A stretch of 64,000 nt of DNA. Origin: Symbiodinium natans. Lineage: Eukaryota; Sar; Dinophyceae; Suessiales; Symbiodiniaceae. Below, one piece after another: positions 24,601 to 36,500 of this stretch; the first letter of the stretch is position 1; every line of letters starts with the position of its first letter. The notes below the pieces were generated by a model. The model did not search any database. It saw nothing but the letters and a program-made list of their open reading frames with translations, and had not been told where the DNA came from. The translations under genes and the position numbers were made by a program. The DNA is taken from NCBI GenBank assembly GCA_905221605.1, contig CAJNDS010000957.1, positions 773,501-837,500 on the forward strand, in the 5' to 3' direction.

Positions 24601-27600
24601 CTCAACGGATAATGCGTGGGACAAGAAAGTGGTGTATGAAAGTGGAGGTAACAAGGACAGTGCCATGACTGGGAACATCCATGCTTGAAACTTTAAAGTT
24701 AAAGAACCTCAATATCGATTGGGAATCTCAGGGGCAACTTCCACAGAGTGCCTGCAACAAGAAGGCTCAGTAAAGAATGAAACTGGTCAGCACATGTACA
24801 TCTTGGAGTTCCTTCAGCACTTCCGACTCACGCCCCCGTCCCTGCTCAGCTCTGTGCTGTCTAGACTTCGCAGGCAAGTACTTACATCATCGAGCTTTCA
24901 CAGCTCGAGAAGCAGTGCTTCGAGGCGCCCCCGTTCTTTGTAGCCCAGCAAGATCACAGCGGAATCCGGGGAAGCCTGGAGCTCCATTACATTGGCCAGG
25001 CGTATTTCGAGCTGAGATATCAGCAGGAGGTGCCTGCGCACAAGAACACCCACATTCACTGTCACTGCCCTAAGTAGTTATAGCTTGGCTTCGGAAAGAG
25101 CTCTTCCAGGCTTTGCGGACGCTTCTCACCAAGCTCGCTGACGCCTTCTACCAGTCACTGGGCAAGCACTGAAGGTCCTGGCTGGGTGCAAACATGCGGT
25201 AATTTGGTGCTTAAGGACGATGCGACCTCTCGACTGAGACTTAGCGCATCACCTCCCATCGCAAGCAGAGACGGATCTACTGATCCGCCTCGGCGGTCAG
25301 CCACGCCTTATGACATTTGTGACCTCTGGAAGCCTTATATGCGTCCATCTCATGATCTGCGTCCATCTCATGGCTGGCTCTTCCACTTGCAGGTGCTGGC
25401 CTGCGACTCCATCGACTCCTTGCGGGAGATTGCTGACTGCTTGCAGCTTGCAAGCAAAATCTGAGAAGACTCACACTTCTTCAGTTGTTTTGAGGTCCAT
25501 TGAGTCAATGGCCGCTCAAGATTGCACAGTGTCAGCAGGCAAATGGATGTGTTGGAGCCACATCGCCTGCCGCAACCTCGGAGAAGCTGCAAAACATTTG
25601 TGCGCCTGAAGTGCGGACGTGAAGCATCGTGAAGCGTTGTTGAGGCACACGGACGTGTCTGTGCTTGGCGTCGTGTATCGGCTGCACAAGGACGACTGTG
25701 CAGTGTGTATGTATACCTGGCAGAATCACCGTCGCGGTCGACGGCCGCCTAGTTTCTCGCTGAAGTTCTCAGAGCAGGATGTGCAGGAGAAGCTCATCTA
25801 CCGCGTAGAGACCCCAAAGATTCCAAAGATGGAAAAAACGACACACATGGAGTTGCATGGAGTTGCGGCCGGCGCTTGTGGGCGTCGGGCATGCCGAACT
25901 TAGGTGGAGCTGTACATACGCGAAGAGATCAAGGGGTGCGCCATTTGCAGAGCCTCAATACTTGCCCGTAACTACTTAGTCGCAGAGGGAGAAGTGCATC
26001 TCTGCTCTTGAGGAGCTTTCGTGTGTGAGTGCTGTCGCCTCTCGTACAGCTTGGGGCAGCCTATGTTGCCTTGCAGACGCAAGGGCGTTCGCGCCCACAG
26101 GCAGTCAATCAATCAATCAATCAGAGGGAGAAGTCGCACCGTACACCAGTTAGGTGAGGGATGGACAGGTACGGGCTCGGCAGCTCGGATTTGGACTACC
26201 CGTGCGGCCGCTGAGCTTATGCCGGCATCCGCTTCGCTTGTTCTTTGAACTTGTGCGCTTTGCGCATCTGCGTCCAGTGGACTAGCTCCTCGTCAGGTCG
26301 ATCCTGTGCAGAAGCACCATGCAAGCCTCTGATCAGTCTGATCAGGATTCGAACTGTCCAGCCAGCGGGTAGGTTCATCTTTGGTCATCGAGTGCTGTAC
26401 CAGCAGAGTGCTGCATGTGCTGCTGCAGGATTCGGCCATGGGGCAGTTTCAGAGAGGCGCGATCGATTTCCAAATGATGCCCAGGGAGCCTGGTGCTCGC
26501 CAGGCTGGTATCCAACGCTGCCACGCACACTCTCCATCCTGGCACTGCCCTCAGCTCACCTCTGGAAAACTGCTCGGCATATTAGGCTCTGTTTAAGCAG
26601 AGACACGCTCGCTGTCTGGGGAGGAGAGTAGTCGCGAGCATTGTGATTGTGACTCCCTACGTTTACGTGTGACAACCGTGACAACCGCCCCGCGTCAGGC
26701 CAAAATCTACCGAGTCCTGGAGATGTCCACCTTCCAAGGGTGCCTTGGTTGTTGCTCCTTCTCCACGCGCCCCAAAATCTCCCCTTCCTCCCGTTTCTTC
26801 TATTTGTTGTTTAAGGTGCAATTCAGGAGTTTCGAGCAAGAACTGTCACTCAAACGCGCTGCATGTGAGGCTCGCGCAAGAGGCCGTGGACCTGTGCATG
26901 CGGAGCCTGAAAGAGGCGACCCTCTGCTCTTGCTGAAACAGTTGGCGTCCTGGCACTGCAAAAGAGTCGCTACGCATCTTCCTCGCAAGCAGAGGCTTCA
27001 GAGTATTTGTCCAGAAGATCGCTGCCCAGTTGCGACGCAAGCTTGCAGGCGAAGCTTCAGATTGCGACATTGCCTTTCCAACTTCTAAATGCTTAAACAT
27101 GCTAAAAAATCAAGCGGCCCTTGGCGGTGTCCTGCAAACCCAAGCCGCTAAGCCGCTAAGCCAATTCCAAAGCTGACTGCAAGCAAGATAAGCAGCTTCT
27201 GGGAGCCCGCCTGAGGCGTTCCAGCCCCTGGTCCAGATGATGGACTCTCAGCTCTTCCTGGTGAAGCACCTCCTGCCGGGAACATCAGAGATCTTTGTGA
27301 AGTCTACGAGATGGCGAAGCAAGAAGAGATCCCCCGAGGCTCCTCCGAGAGCAAGTGGCCGCTTTTGAGTGCGAGCTGGTGCGCCTCCCGGAGCATCGAG
27401 AAGCGCTCTCACTAAAACTCTAAACTCAGCTCCTCCTTCTCTCTCTCCCTCCTCGCGCGCCGTCTCTGAGCCGAAAGGCGCTCTGCAGAAGAATCTACTT
27501 ACTCGTGCACATTATGCAACAGAGCTGTCTGTCTTTGTATGTTAGTATATGTCTAGTATATAGTGCATGTGTGTGTGCTTTTGTGGTCCTGCTCGGTTGG

Positions 27601-30305
27601 TCTCCGTGTGACGCCCACAGTCTGGCCACTCAGTCCTTGCTGGCAGAGGCACACGAGCCAGGCGGAGCCAAGCCATGCAGCACCACAAGCCAAGCCGCAC
27701 GTGAAACAAAAACCGTCCGCCTATAGTAGAAGGGAGGGAAAGGATGCAAGGAAACACTTTTCTCCACACGCCGTGAACGGCAGAGGCACAAGTTCATGAA
27801 GATCAGGTGCTACCTCGCCTTCGGCTTCAGATTTCAGACCGGGTGGCACTGGGCGGATGAGAGCAAGGGTGTCTGGAGACCACAAGACAATGGAGTGCTG
27901 CAAGGAGAGTTGTTGAGAGCAGAGCAGCATCGACAAAATGTGCACCAACGATCACGAGCTGCTGAATCTTTGGCTGCATGAGGATGGGCGGGTGAGATGA
28001 CCTGTAAGACGTGGGCTTTGAAAGGTCGCCGGCCGGAGTGCAGCAAATCTGAGGGTTTGCAGACCTGAGTGAGGGAAAACGTGCAGCTCAGACAGGGATG
28101 TATCCACTATCCACTATGTGGAGACCATGTGAAAAAGAAGAAGAGGTGAAGAAACTGAGTTCGAGAGTGGCAACTCTTTCAGGAGCGTATTGTCGTTGGG
28201 GGGGGGGGGGGGGGGGGGGGTTGTAATCCTGTTACCAAGGGCAATGGGGACCGGGCTTGCGTTCAGTTCTTCCACATGTCTTCGTTCCCCCCCGGCCCTC
28301 CGGGAAATCGCGTGGCAATGGTGGGAAGCTGTGCATCTGGTTTGTAAAGCATCTAAAGAGATCGCGCTTTTTCTGGCGACGTGCTACATCCTTACGTCGT
28401 TTCCTATGCTGCAGACATTCTGCGGCGCGAGGTCGTCAGCGAGAAGTACTTCAACTTTGCGAACCTCTGGGAGGCTTAAACAAGTGGGAGAGATTGGGAG
28501 AGCCTCAGAACGTATTTGTCCTCTTTCGTGAAGCGCGCAGAAGACACCAGAAGAGAGACTCCCCATGTTGCCCCCCCCCGTTGCCGGAGGCTTTGAACCT
28601 GAAGCTACCAGATGGGATCTTGGGCATTCTAAAGCCCACCGTCTACCATGCCGAGGCAAACCCAAGTCGCAAAATTCACAGGGCCGAAGGGACTCAGGGA
28701 GGCTCAGCGTCTCAAAAAAGAGACCTCTTTGAAGCTCTTTGCGAGAGCAGGTGGACAGTAAGAAAGACATCGAGTCCGAGCTGAAGGCCAGGGTAGACAA
28801 ATTTAGACAATCTAGACATGCTCATGATGCTCATGCGCGACACAATATCGTGTTGGAGGCCCTTTGGAGACCGTAAATAATGCCGGGCAGGCAGCTTGCG
28901 AAGCCCTGATAACGAACGTCACCGCCAGACGCCTCAGCACAGCAGTTTCTCGATGACTCGGTACTGTGTTTGATTTCCTGAGGCTCACATCACGCAGCCT
29001 CTGGCTGCCCCACCCTTAACATGCATCGTTGGTGTCATCAACTGCCATGCGCATCGCTCGAGCAGGCTTTGAACACCAAGATTGGCAACTTCTTGGCCAG
29101 TCCCGGCGTGTCTCAGCAGAAGTGGGCAGTAGAGCCAAGAGAAAGCTCATCCTTCGAGTGAAAGAAAGCCGTCTTTGGCTCTGAGGTGGACCGGTCATCC
29201 CTGAAGGACTGCCCGACATCTCCCACCCTGCTCCAAAGTGCATTCTGGTGCGTCGCAGGACCAAGGTTTCATGCAGTCGGAGGAGCTTCGAGATGTTATC
29301 GGCACGCTGCCCAAGCGGTTTGCAAGGTTCGAAGCGGTCTTTTCATTTCGGATGGAACTCTGGACCCCTGAATGAACCCCTTTTTATGAACATCTGAGAA
29401 GTGGTCCAATGGGCCTGTGGGCCGCATGTGGCGTGTGGGCGTCCAGAGGTGCATTTCTGGCGAACGTGAAGGCCAAAGTGCCTTTCACCGCTGCGCAGGG
29501 CTCCCAAGAGATCCCCTCCATTCCGATCCCAGCTTGGGCTTCTGCTCCATGGGAATGTGCCGCCTCAGGCATATTCGGCTCTACCTGGCAGCTCCCCAGG
29601 ATGATCCGGCGGAAGTCTCCAGGAGCTACGCAAAGCCCGAAATTGATCTGAAATTCATGCAGGAATTCCCACATGGAACACGGGCAAAGGGTGTAGAGTG
29701 GGAGCACCTTTGCGAATCTCAAGTTGAGGAGCTCCACCTCGCAGGAGCCTTGGCGCTCTCAACTTGATCCGACAAAGATCCCATCCCCACCCCTAAACCC
29801 TAAACCCTATGGTAACCCCACATCCGCCTATAAACCCTAAAGACCCTACAGTATCCCCCAAAGACCTTTTAAAGACCCTATACTTCAGAGGCCCATCCTC
29901 TGGAAGCCCGTGGAGATGCGCCTCGTGGACACCTGGGGCCGCCTCGAGGGGCTCCTGGAGGACCCGAGAGGATATGCGATCTACGCGAATCTGTGAGAGG
30001 TTTATCGGGTTTAGGGTGACTGGTATTCCATCGGTTTGTTTCCACTGCGGGCCGCGTTCAGTGACTGCAGCCCGAGTTCGGGTATCGCGTTTACTTCGTG
30101 AAGTGGGCAAGGGTAGCAGCTGAAGCCAATTTTCGATCCGGGAGGAGCAGGGCACCAGCCTGGATGCGCTCGGGCGCCCAGCGAGAGCAGGGCAACACAC
30201 GCACGTTCCACGAAGCAGTTTCGCTTAAGCGATTTAAAGAGTGGGAGCAGGATGGGCTTCCTCCGGCCTGAAGCGCTCAGGGAGCTGCTCGGCTTCAGTA
30301 TTTGA
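16918..30305 (+). CDS. COG3: Conserved oligomeric Golgi complex subunit 3
   Basis: COG3 is part of the eight-subunit tether that captures retrograde vesicles at the Golgi. About 25 exons match the family in order: 16918-16981; 17098-17148 ([13 protein letters not shown]); 17265-17294; 17463-17513 ([15 protein letters not shown]); gap; 23740-23876 ([14 protein letters not shown]); 23948-24011; 24112-24174; 24874-24937; 25110-25161; 25393-25449; 25778-25804 (DVQEKLIYR); 25904-25937; 26504-26541 ([12 protein letters not shown]); 26699-26739; 26870-26915; 27216-27274 ([11 protein letters not shown]); 27339-27378 ([12 protein letters not shown]); 28590-28655; 28751-28786 ([12 protein letters not shown]); 28891-28923; 29066-29107; 29259-29326; 29569-29622; 29891-29965 ([11 protein letters not shown]); 30251-30305 with stop. 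Phases agree at most junctions using AG|G acceptors and GT, GC or GA donors. Not located: the N-terminus with the start codon, a segment around one quarter of the protein, and exons near 25.95-26.5, 26.9-27.2 and 27.4-28.5 kb. RPS13 lies in the gap. Confidence 0.9.
19138..19152 (+). repeat. Poly-G tract (15 G)
   Basis: Uninterrupted G run in the COG3 gap region, upstream of RPS13, within a GGAGG-rich context. Confidence 0.85.
20108..23663 (+). CDS. RPS13: 40S ribosomal protein S13 (uS15), complete, 11 exons
   Basis: uS15 binds helix 22 of the small-subunit rRNA. Exons: 20108-20134 (MGRMYGKGK), 20286-20317 ([10 protein letters not shown]), 20565-20598 ([11 protein letters not shown]), 20747-20806 ([12 protein letters not shown]), 20894-20926 ([11 protein letters not shown]), 21044-21115 ([11 protein letters not shown]), 21248-21271 (DLYYLIKK), 21451-21548 ([20 protein letters not shown]), 23341-23351, 23433-23460, 23627-23663 (ATASALVA, stop). 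They sum to 456 nt, 151 codons plus stop, the standard length for eukaryotic S13, and every phase matches. Donors are GC (introns 1, 2, 4, 6, 7, 10), GT (5, 8, 9) and GA (3); every acceptor is AG|G. Intron 8 is 1.79 kb and holds CT microsatellites and a C12-G20 tract; exon 9 is only 11 nt. The gene is intact and lies on the same strand inside COG3. No spliced-leader relic was seen upstream. Confidence 0.97.
21580..21670 (+). repeat. (CT)n microsatellite in RPS13 intron 8
   Basis: CT dinucleotides with few interruptions, starting about 30 bases after the intron donor; pyrimidine-rich on the transcribed-sense strand. Confidence 0.95.
22785..22816. repeat. C12-G20 palindromic homopolymer pair in RPS13 intron 8
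   Basis: Twelve C followed directly by twenty G give a perfect inverted repeat with no loop. It could form a hairpin or reflect a sequencing or assembly artefact at a G tract. Confidence 0.8.
23165..23260 (+). repeat. Second CT-rich microsatellite in RPS13 intron 8
   Basis: CTCTCC, CTGTCT and CTCT units; again pyrimidine-rich on the + strand and about 80 bases before exon 9. Confidence 0.9.
24512..24597 (+). repeat. (CT)n microsatellite in a COG3 intron
   Basis: Nearly pure CT repeat between COG3 exons ending at 24174 and starting at 24874. Confidence 0.95.
28198..28220 (+). repeat. Poly-G tract (23 G) in a COG3 intron
   Basis: Uninterrupted G run between COG3 exons at 27378 and 28590. Confidence 0.9.
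29790..29880 (-). repeat. Telomere-like CCCTAAA repeats in a COG3 intron
   Basis: Two perfect adjacent CCCTAAA units (CCCTAAACCCTAAACCCT) are followed by degraded copies (ATAAACCCTAAAGACCCTA). The orientation is opposite to the 11.6-kb block. The tract ends about 10 bases before the penultimate COG3 exon. Confidence 0.75.
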
Positions 30306-30596
30306 GGGTGCCTGGGAAGCCTTGGGAGGTGGCTTTGGCTTTGAGAAGCTTTTGAGGATATGCGTTGAAGGGCTTTGAAGGTCTTTCAGGGGCAGGAGCT
30401 CCACGAAGTGCGTTCAAAGCTGGCAGCTTGAAGGGGATCCTCTCCTACCGGTAGGACTTTGCAACTAGGACTCCAGATTCTAGATTCGTTGGCAATTGTG
30501 TACAAATGCACCAGCCAATCGACAAAGGCATGAACATGAACAAAAAGAAAATAATCAGGGGTCTCCGAGGCCTCAGCTTTCAGTTCGAAGGAGTGC

Positions 30597-33500
30597 ACAA
30601 TGGAACTTCGAAGAGGAAGGGCGATTGAGCTCGTATGCTCTGCGAAAGGCTTCCCCCCCAAAATGCCCGATAGCAAGTTTCGAAGAAGAAGGGCGTTGGA
30701 ATTTGTCTGCTCTGCGAAAAAGCCCCACGATGCCAAATCTGGATCTTCGAAGAGGAAAAGCGTTTCAACTCGTCTGCTCTGCGAAACCCCCCCCCCCCCC
30801 AAGATGCCCGACAGCAAGCTTCGAAGAGGAAGGGCGTTTGATGTCGTCTGCTCTGCGAGAAGCACCACGATGCCCAATATGGAACTTCGAGTAGGAAAGG
30901 CGTTTGAGCTCGTCTGCTCTGCGAAACCCCTCCCCAAGATGCTCGATAGCAAGCTTCGAAGAGGAAGGGCGTTTGATTTCGTCTGCTCTGCGAGAAGCCC
31001 CACGATGCCCAATATGGAACTTCGAGTAGGGAAGGCGTTGAGCTCATCTGCTATGCGAAACCCCTCCCCAAGATGCCCGATAGCAAGCTTCGAAGAGGAA
31101 GGGCGTTTGATTTCGTCTGCTCTGCGAGAAGCCCCACGATGCCCAATATGGAACTTCGAGTAGGAAAGGCGTTGAGCTCGTCTGCTATGCGAAAACTTCC
31201 CCCCAAGATGCCCGATAGCAAGCTTCGAAGAGGAAGGGCGTTTGATTTCGTCTGCTCTGCGAGAAGCCCCACGATGCCCAATATGGAACTTCGAGTAGGA
31301 AAGGCGTTGAGCTCGTCTGCTATGCGAAACCCCTCCCCAAGATGCCCGCAAGCTTCGAAGAGGAAGGGCGTTTGATTTCGTCTGCTCTGCGAGAAGCCCC
31401 ACGATGCCCAATATGGAACTTCGAGTAGGAAAGGCGTTGAGCTCGTCTGCTATGCGAAACCCCTCCCCAAGATGCCCGATAGCAAGCTTCGAAGAGGAAG
31501 GGCGTTTGATTTCGTCTGCTCTGCGAGAAGCCCCACGATGCCCAATATGGAACTTCGAGTAGGAAAGGCGTTGAGCTCGTCTGCTATGCGAAACCCCTCC
31601 CCAAGATGCCCGATAGCAAGCTTCGAAGAGGAAGGGCGTTTGATTTCGTCTGCTCTGCGAGAAGCCCCACGATGCCCAATATGGAACTTCGAGTAGGAAA
31701 GGCGTTGAGCTCGTCTGCTATGCGAAACCCCTCCCCAAGATGCCCGATAGCAAGCTTCGAAGAGGAAGGGCGTTTGATTTCGTCTGCTCTGCGAGAAGCC
31801 CCACGATGCCCAATATGGAACTTCGAGTAGGAAAGGCGTTGAGCTCGTCTGCTATGCGAAACCCCTCCCCAAGATGCCCGATAGCAAGCTTCGAAGAGGA
31901 AGGGCGTTTGATTTCGTCTGCTCTGCGAGAAGCCCCACGATGCCCAATATGGAACTTCGAGTAGGAAAGGCGTTGAGCTCGTCTGCTGTGCGAAACCCCT
32001 CCCCAAGATGCCCGATAGCAAGCTTCGAAGAGGAAGGGCGTTTGATTTCGTCTGCTCTGCGAGAAGCCCCACGATGCCCAATATGGAACTTCGAGTAGGA
32101 AAGGCGTTGAGCTCGTCTGCTATGCGAAACCCCTCCCCAAGATGCCCGATAGCAAGCTTCGAAGAGGAAGGGCGTTTGATTTCGTCTGCTCTGCGAGAAG
32201 CCCCACGATGCCCAATATGGAACTTCGAGTAGGAAAGGCGTTGAGCTCGTCTGCGATGCGAAACCCCTCCCCAAGATGCCCGATAGCAAGCTTCGAAAAG
32301 GAAGGGCGTTTGATTTCGTCTGCTCTGCGAGAAGCCCCACGATGCCCAATATGGAACTTCGAGTAGGAAAGGCGTTGAGCTCGTCTGCTATGCGAAACCC
32401 CTCCCCAAGATGCCCCGATAGCAAGCTTCGAAGAGGAAGGGCGTTTGATTTCGTCTGCTCTGCGAGAAGCCCCACGATGCCCAATATGGAACTTCGACTA
32501 GGAAAGGCGTTGAGCTCGTCTGCTATGCGAAACCCCTCCCCAAGATGCCCGATAGCAAGCTTCGAAAAGGAAGGGCGTTTGATTTCGTCTGCTCTGCGAG
32601 AAGCCCCACGATGCCCAATATGGAACTTCGAGTAGGAAAGGCGTTGAGCTCGTCTGCTATGCGAAACCCCTCCCCAAGATGCCCGATAGCAAGCTTCGAA
32701 GAGGAAGGGCGTTTGATTTCGTCTGCTCTGCGAGAAGCCCCACGATGCCCAATATGGAACTTCGAGTAGGAAAGGCGTTGAGCTCGTCTGCGATGCGCCC
32801 AATACAAGCTTGAAGGGCGTTTGATTTCGTCTGCTCTGCGAGAAGCCCCACGATGCCCAATATGGAACTTCGAGTAGGAAAGGCGTTGAGCTCGTCTGCT
32901 ATGCGAAACCCCTCCCCAAGATGCCCCGATAGCAAGCTTCGAAGAGGAAGGGCGTTTGATTTCGTCTGCTCTGCGAGACGCCCCACGATGCCCAATATGG
33001 AACTTCGAGTAGGAAAGGCGTTGAGCTCGTCTGCTATGCGAAACCCCTCCCCAAGATGCCCGATAGCAAGCTTCGAAGAGGAAGGGCGTTTGATTTCGTC
33101 TGCTCTGCGAGAAGCCCCACGATGCCCAATATGGAACTTCGAGTAGGAAAGGCGTTGAGCTCGTCTGCTATGCGAAACCCCTCCCCAAGATGCCCGATAG
33201 CAAGCTTCGAAGAGGAAGGGCGTTTGATTTCGTCTGCTCTGCGAGAAGCCCCACGATGCCCAATATGGAACTTCGAGTAGGAAAGGCGTTGAGCACGTCT
33301 GCTATGCGAAACCCTTGCCCAAGATGCCCGATAGCAAGCTTCGAAGAGGAAGGGCGTTTGATTTCGTCTGCTCTGCGAGAAGCCCCACGATGCCCAATAT
33401 GGAACTTCGAGTAGGAAAGGCGTTGAGCTCGTCTGCTATGCGAAACCCCTCCCCAAGATGCCCGATAGCAAGCTTCGAAGAGGAAGGGCGTTTGATTTCG

Positions 33501-36500
33501 TCTGCTCTGCGAGAAGCCCCACGATGCCCAATATGGAACTTCGAGTAGGAAAGGCGTTGAGCTCGTCTGCTATGCGACACCTCTCCCCAAGATGCCCGAT
33601 AGCAAGCTTCGAAGAGGAAGGGCGCTTGATTTCGTCTGCTCTGCGAGAAGCCCCACGATGCCCAATATGGAACTTCGAGTAGGAAAGGCGTTGAGCTCGT
33701 CTGCTATGCGAAACCCCTCCCCAAGATGCCCGATAGCAAGCTTCGAAGTAGAAGGGCGTTTGATTTCGTCTGCTCTGCGAGAAGCCCCACGATGCCCAAT
33801 ATGGAACTTCGAGTAGGAAAGGCGTTGAGCTCGTCTGCTATGCGAAACCCCTCCCCAAGATGCCCGCAAGCTTCGAAGAGGAAGGGCGTTTGATTTCGTC
33901 TGCTCTGCGAGAAGCCCCACGATGCCCAATATGGAACTTCGAGTAGGAAAGGCGTTGAGCTCGTAGCAAGCTTCGAAGAGGAAGGGCGTTTGATTTCGTC
34001 TGCTCTGCGAGAAGCCCCACGATGCCCAATATGGAACTTCGAGTAGGAAAGGCGTTGAGCTCGCCTGCTATGCGAAACCCCTCCCCAAGATGCCCGATAG
34101 CAAGCTTCGAAGAGGAAGGGCGTTTGATTTCGTCTGCTCTGCGAGAAGCCCCACGATGCCCAATATGGAACTTCGAGTAGGAAAGGCGTTGAGCACGTCT
34201 GCTATGCGAAACCCTTGCCCAAGATGCCCGATAGCAAGCTTCGAAGAGGAAGAAGGGCGTTTGATTTCGTCTGCTTTGCGAGAAGCCCCACGATGCCCAA
34301 TATGGAACTTCGAGTAGGAAAGGCGTTGGGCTCGTCTGCTATGCGAAACCCCTCCCCAAGATGCCCGATAGCAAGCTTCGAAGAGGAAGGGCGTTTGATT
34401 TCGTCTGCTCTGCGAGACGCCCCACGATGCCCAATATGGAACTTCGAGTAGGAAAGGCGCTGAGCTCGTCTGCTATGCGAAACCCCTCCCCAAGATGCCC
34501 GATAGCAAGCTTCGAAGAGGAAGGGCGTTTGATCTCGTCTGCTCCGCGAGAAGCCCCACGATGCCCAATATGGAACTTCGAGTAGGAAAGGCGTTGAGCT
34601 CGTCTGCTATGCGAACCCCTCCCCAAGATGCCCGATAGCAAGCTTCGAAGAGGAAGGGCGTTTGATTTCGTCTGCTCTGCGAGAAGCCCCACGATGCCCA
34701 ATATGGAACTTCGAGTAGGAAAGGCGTTGAGCTCGTCTGCTATGCGAAACCCCTCCCCAAGATGCCCGATAGCAAGCTTCGAAGAGGAAGGGCGTTTGAT
34801 TTCGTCTGCTCTGCGAGAAGCCTCACGATGCCCAATATGGAACTTCGAGTAGGAAAGGCGTTGAGCTCGTCTGCTATGCGAAACCCCTCCCCAAGATGCC
34901 CGATAGCAAGCTTCGAAGAGGAAGGGCGTTTGATTTCGTCTGCTCTGCGAGAAGCCCCACGATGCCCAATATGGAACTTCGAGTAGGAAAGGCGCTGAGC
35001 TCGTCTGCTATGCGAAACCCCTCCCCAAGATGCTCGATAGCAAGCTTCGAAGAGGAAGGGCGTTTGATCTCGTCTGCTCCGCGAGAAGCCCCACGATGCC
35101 CAATATGGAACTTCGAGTAGGAAAGGCGTTGAGCTCGTCTGCTATGCGAAACCCCTCCCCAAGATGCCCGATAGCAAGCTTCGAAGAGGAAGGGCGTTTG
35201 ATTTCGTCTGCTCTGCGAGAAGCCCCACGATGCCCAATATGGAACTTCGAGTAGGAAAGGCGTTGAGCTCGTCTGCTATGCGAAACCCCTCCCCAAGATG
35301 CCCGATAGCAAGCTTCGAAGAGGAAGGGCGTTTGATTTCGTCTGCTCTGCGAGAAGCCTCACGATGCCCAATATGGAACTTCGAGTAGGAAAGGCGTTGA
35401 GCTCGTCTGCTATGCGAAACCCCTCCCCAAGATGCCCGATAGCAAGCTTCGAAGAGGAAGGGCGTTTGATTTCGTCTGCTCTGCGAGAAGCCCCACGATG
35501 CCCAATATGGAACTTCGAGTAGGAAAGGCGCTGAGCTCGTCTGCTATGCGAAACCCCTCCCCAAGATGCCCGATAGCAAGCTTCGAAGAGGAAGGGCGTT
35601 TGATCTCGTCTGCTCCGCGAGAAGCCCCACGATGCCCAATATGGAACTTCGAGTAGGAAAGGCGTTGAGCTCGTCTGCTATGCGAACCCCTCCCCAAGAT
35701 GCCCGATAGCAAGCTTCGAAGAGGAAGGGCGTTTGATTTCGTCTGCTCTGCGAGAAGCCCCACGATGCCCAATATGACTTCGAGTAGGAAAGCGTTAGAG
35801 AAGCTCATCTGCTATGCGAAACCCCTCCCCCAAAGAGGCCCGATAGCAAGCAGAGGAAGGGCGTTGATTTCGTCGCTCTGCGAGAAGCCCCACGATCCCC
35901 ATATGAACTTAGAGGAGGAAGCGTTGAGCTCATCGCTATGCAAACCCCTCCCCAAGATGCCCCGATAGCAACTTCGAAGAGGAAAGGCGTTTGATTCGTC
36001 TGCTCTGCGGAGCCCACGATGCCCCCCTATGAACTTCGAGTAGGAAAGGCGTTGAGCTCGTCTGCTATGTCGAAACCCCTCCCAATCATGCCCGATGCAA
36101 GCTCGAGAGGAAGGGCGTTTGATTTCGTCTGCTCTGCGAGAAGCCCCACGATGCCCAATATGGAACTTCGAGTAGGAAAGGCGTTGAGCTCGCCTGCTAT
36201 GCGAAACCCCTCCCCAAGATGCCCGATAGCAAGCTTCGAAGAGGAAGGGCGTTTGATTTCGTCTGCTCTGCGAGAAGCCCCACGATGCCCAATATGGAAC
36301 TTCGAGTAGGAAAGGCGTTGAGCACGTCTGCTATGCGAAACCCTTGCCCAAGATGCCCGATAGCAAGCTTCGAAGAGGAAGAAGGGCGTTTGATTTCGTC
36401 TGCTTTGCGAGAAGCCCCACGATGCCCAATATGGAACTTCGAGTAGGAAAGGCGTTGGGCTCGTCTGCTATGCGAAACCCCTCCCCAAGATGCCCGATAG

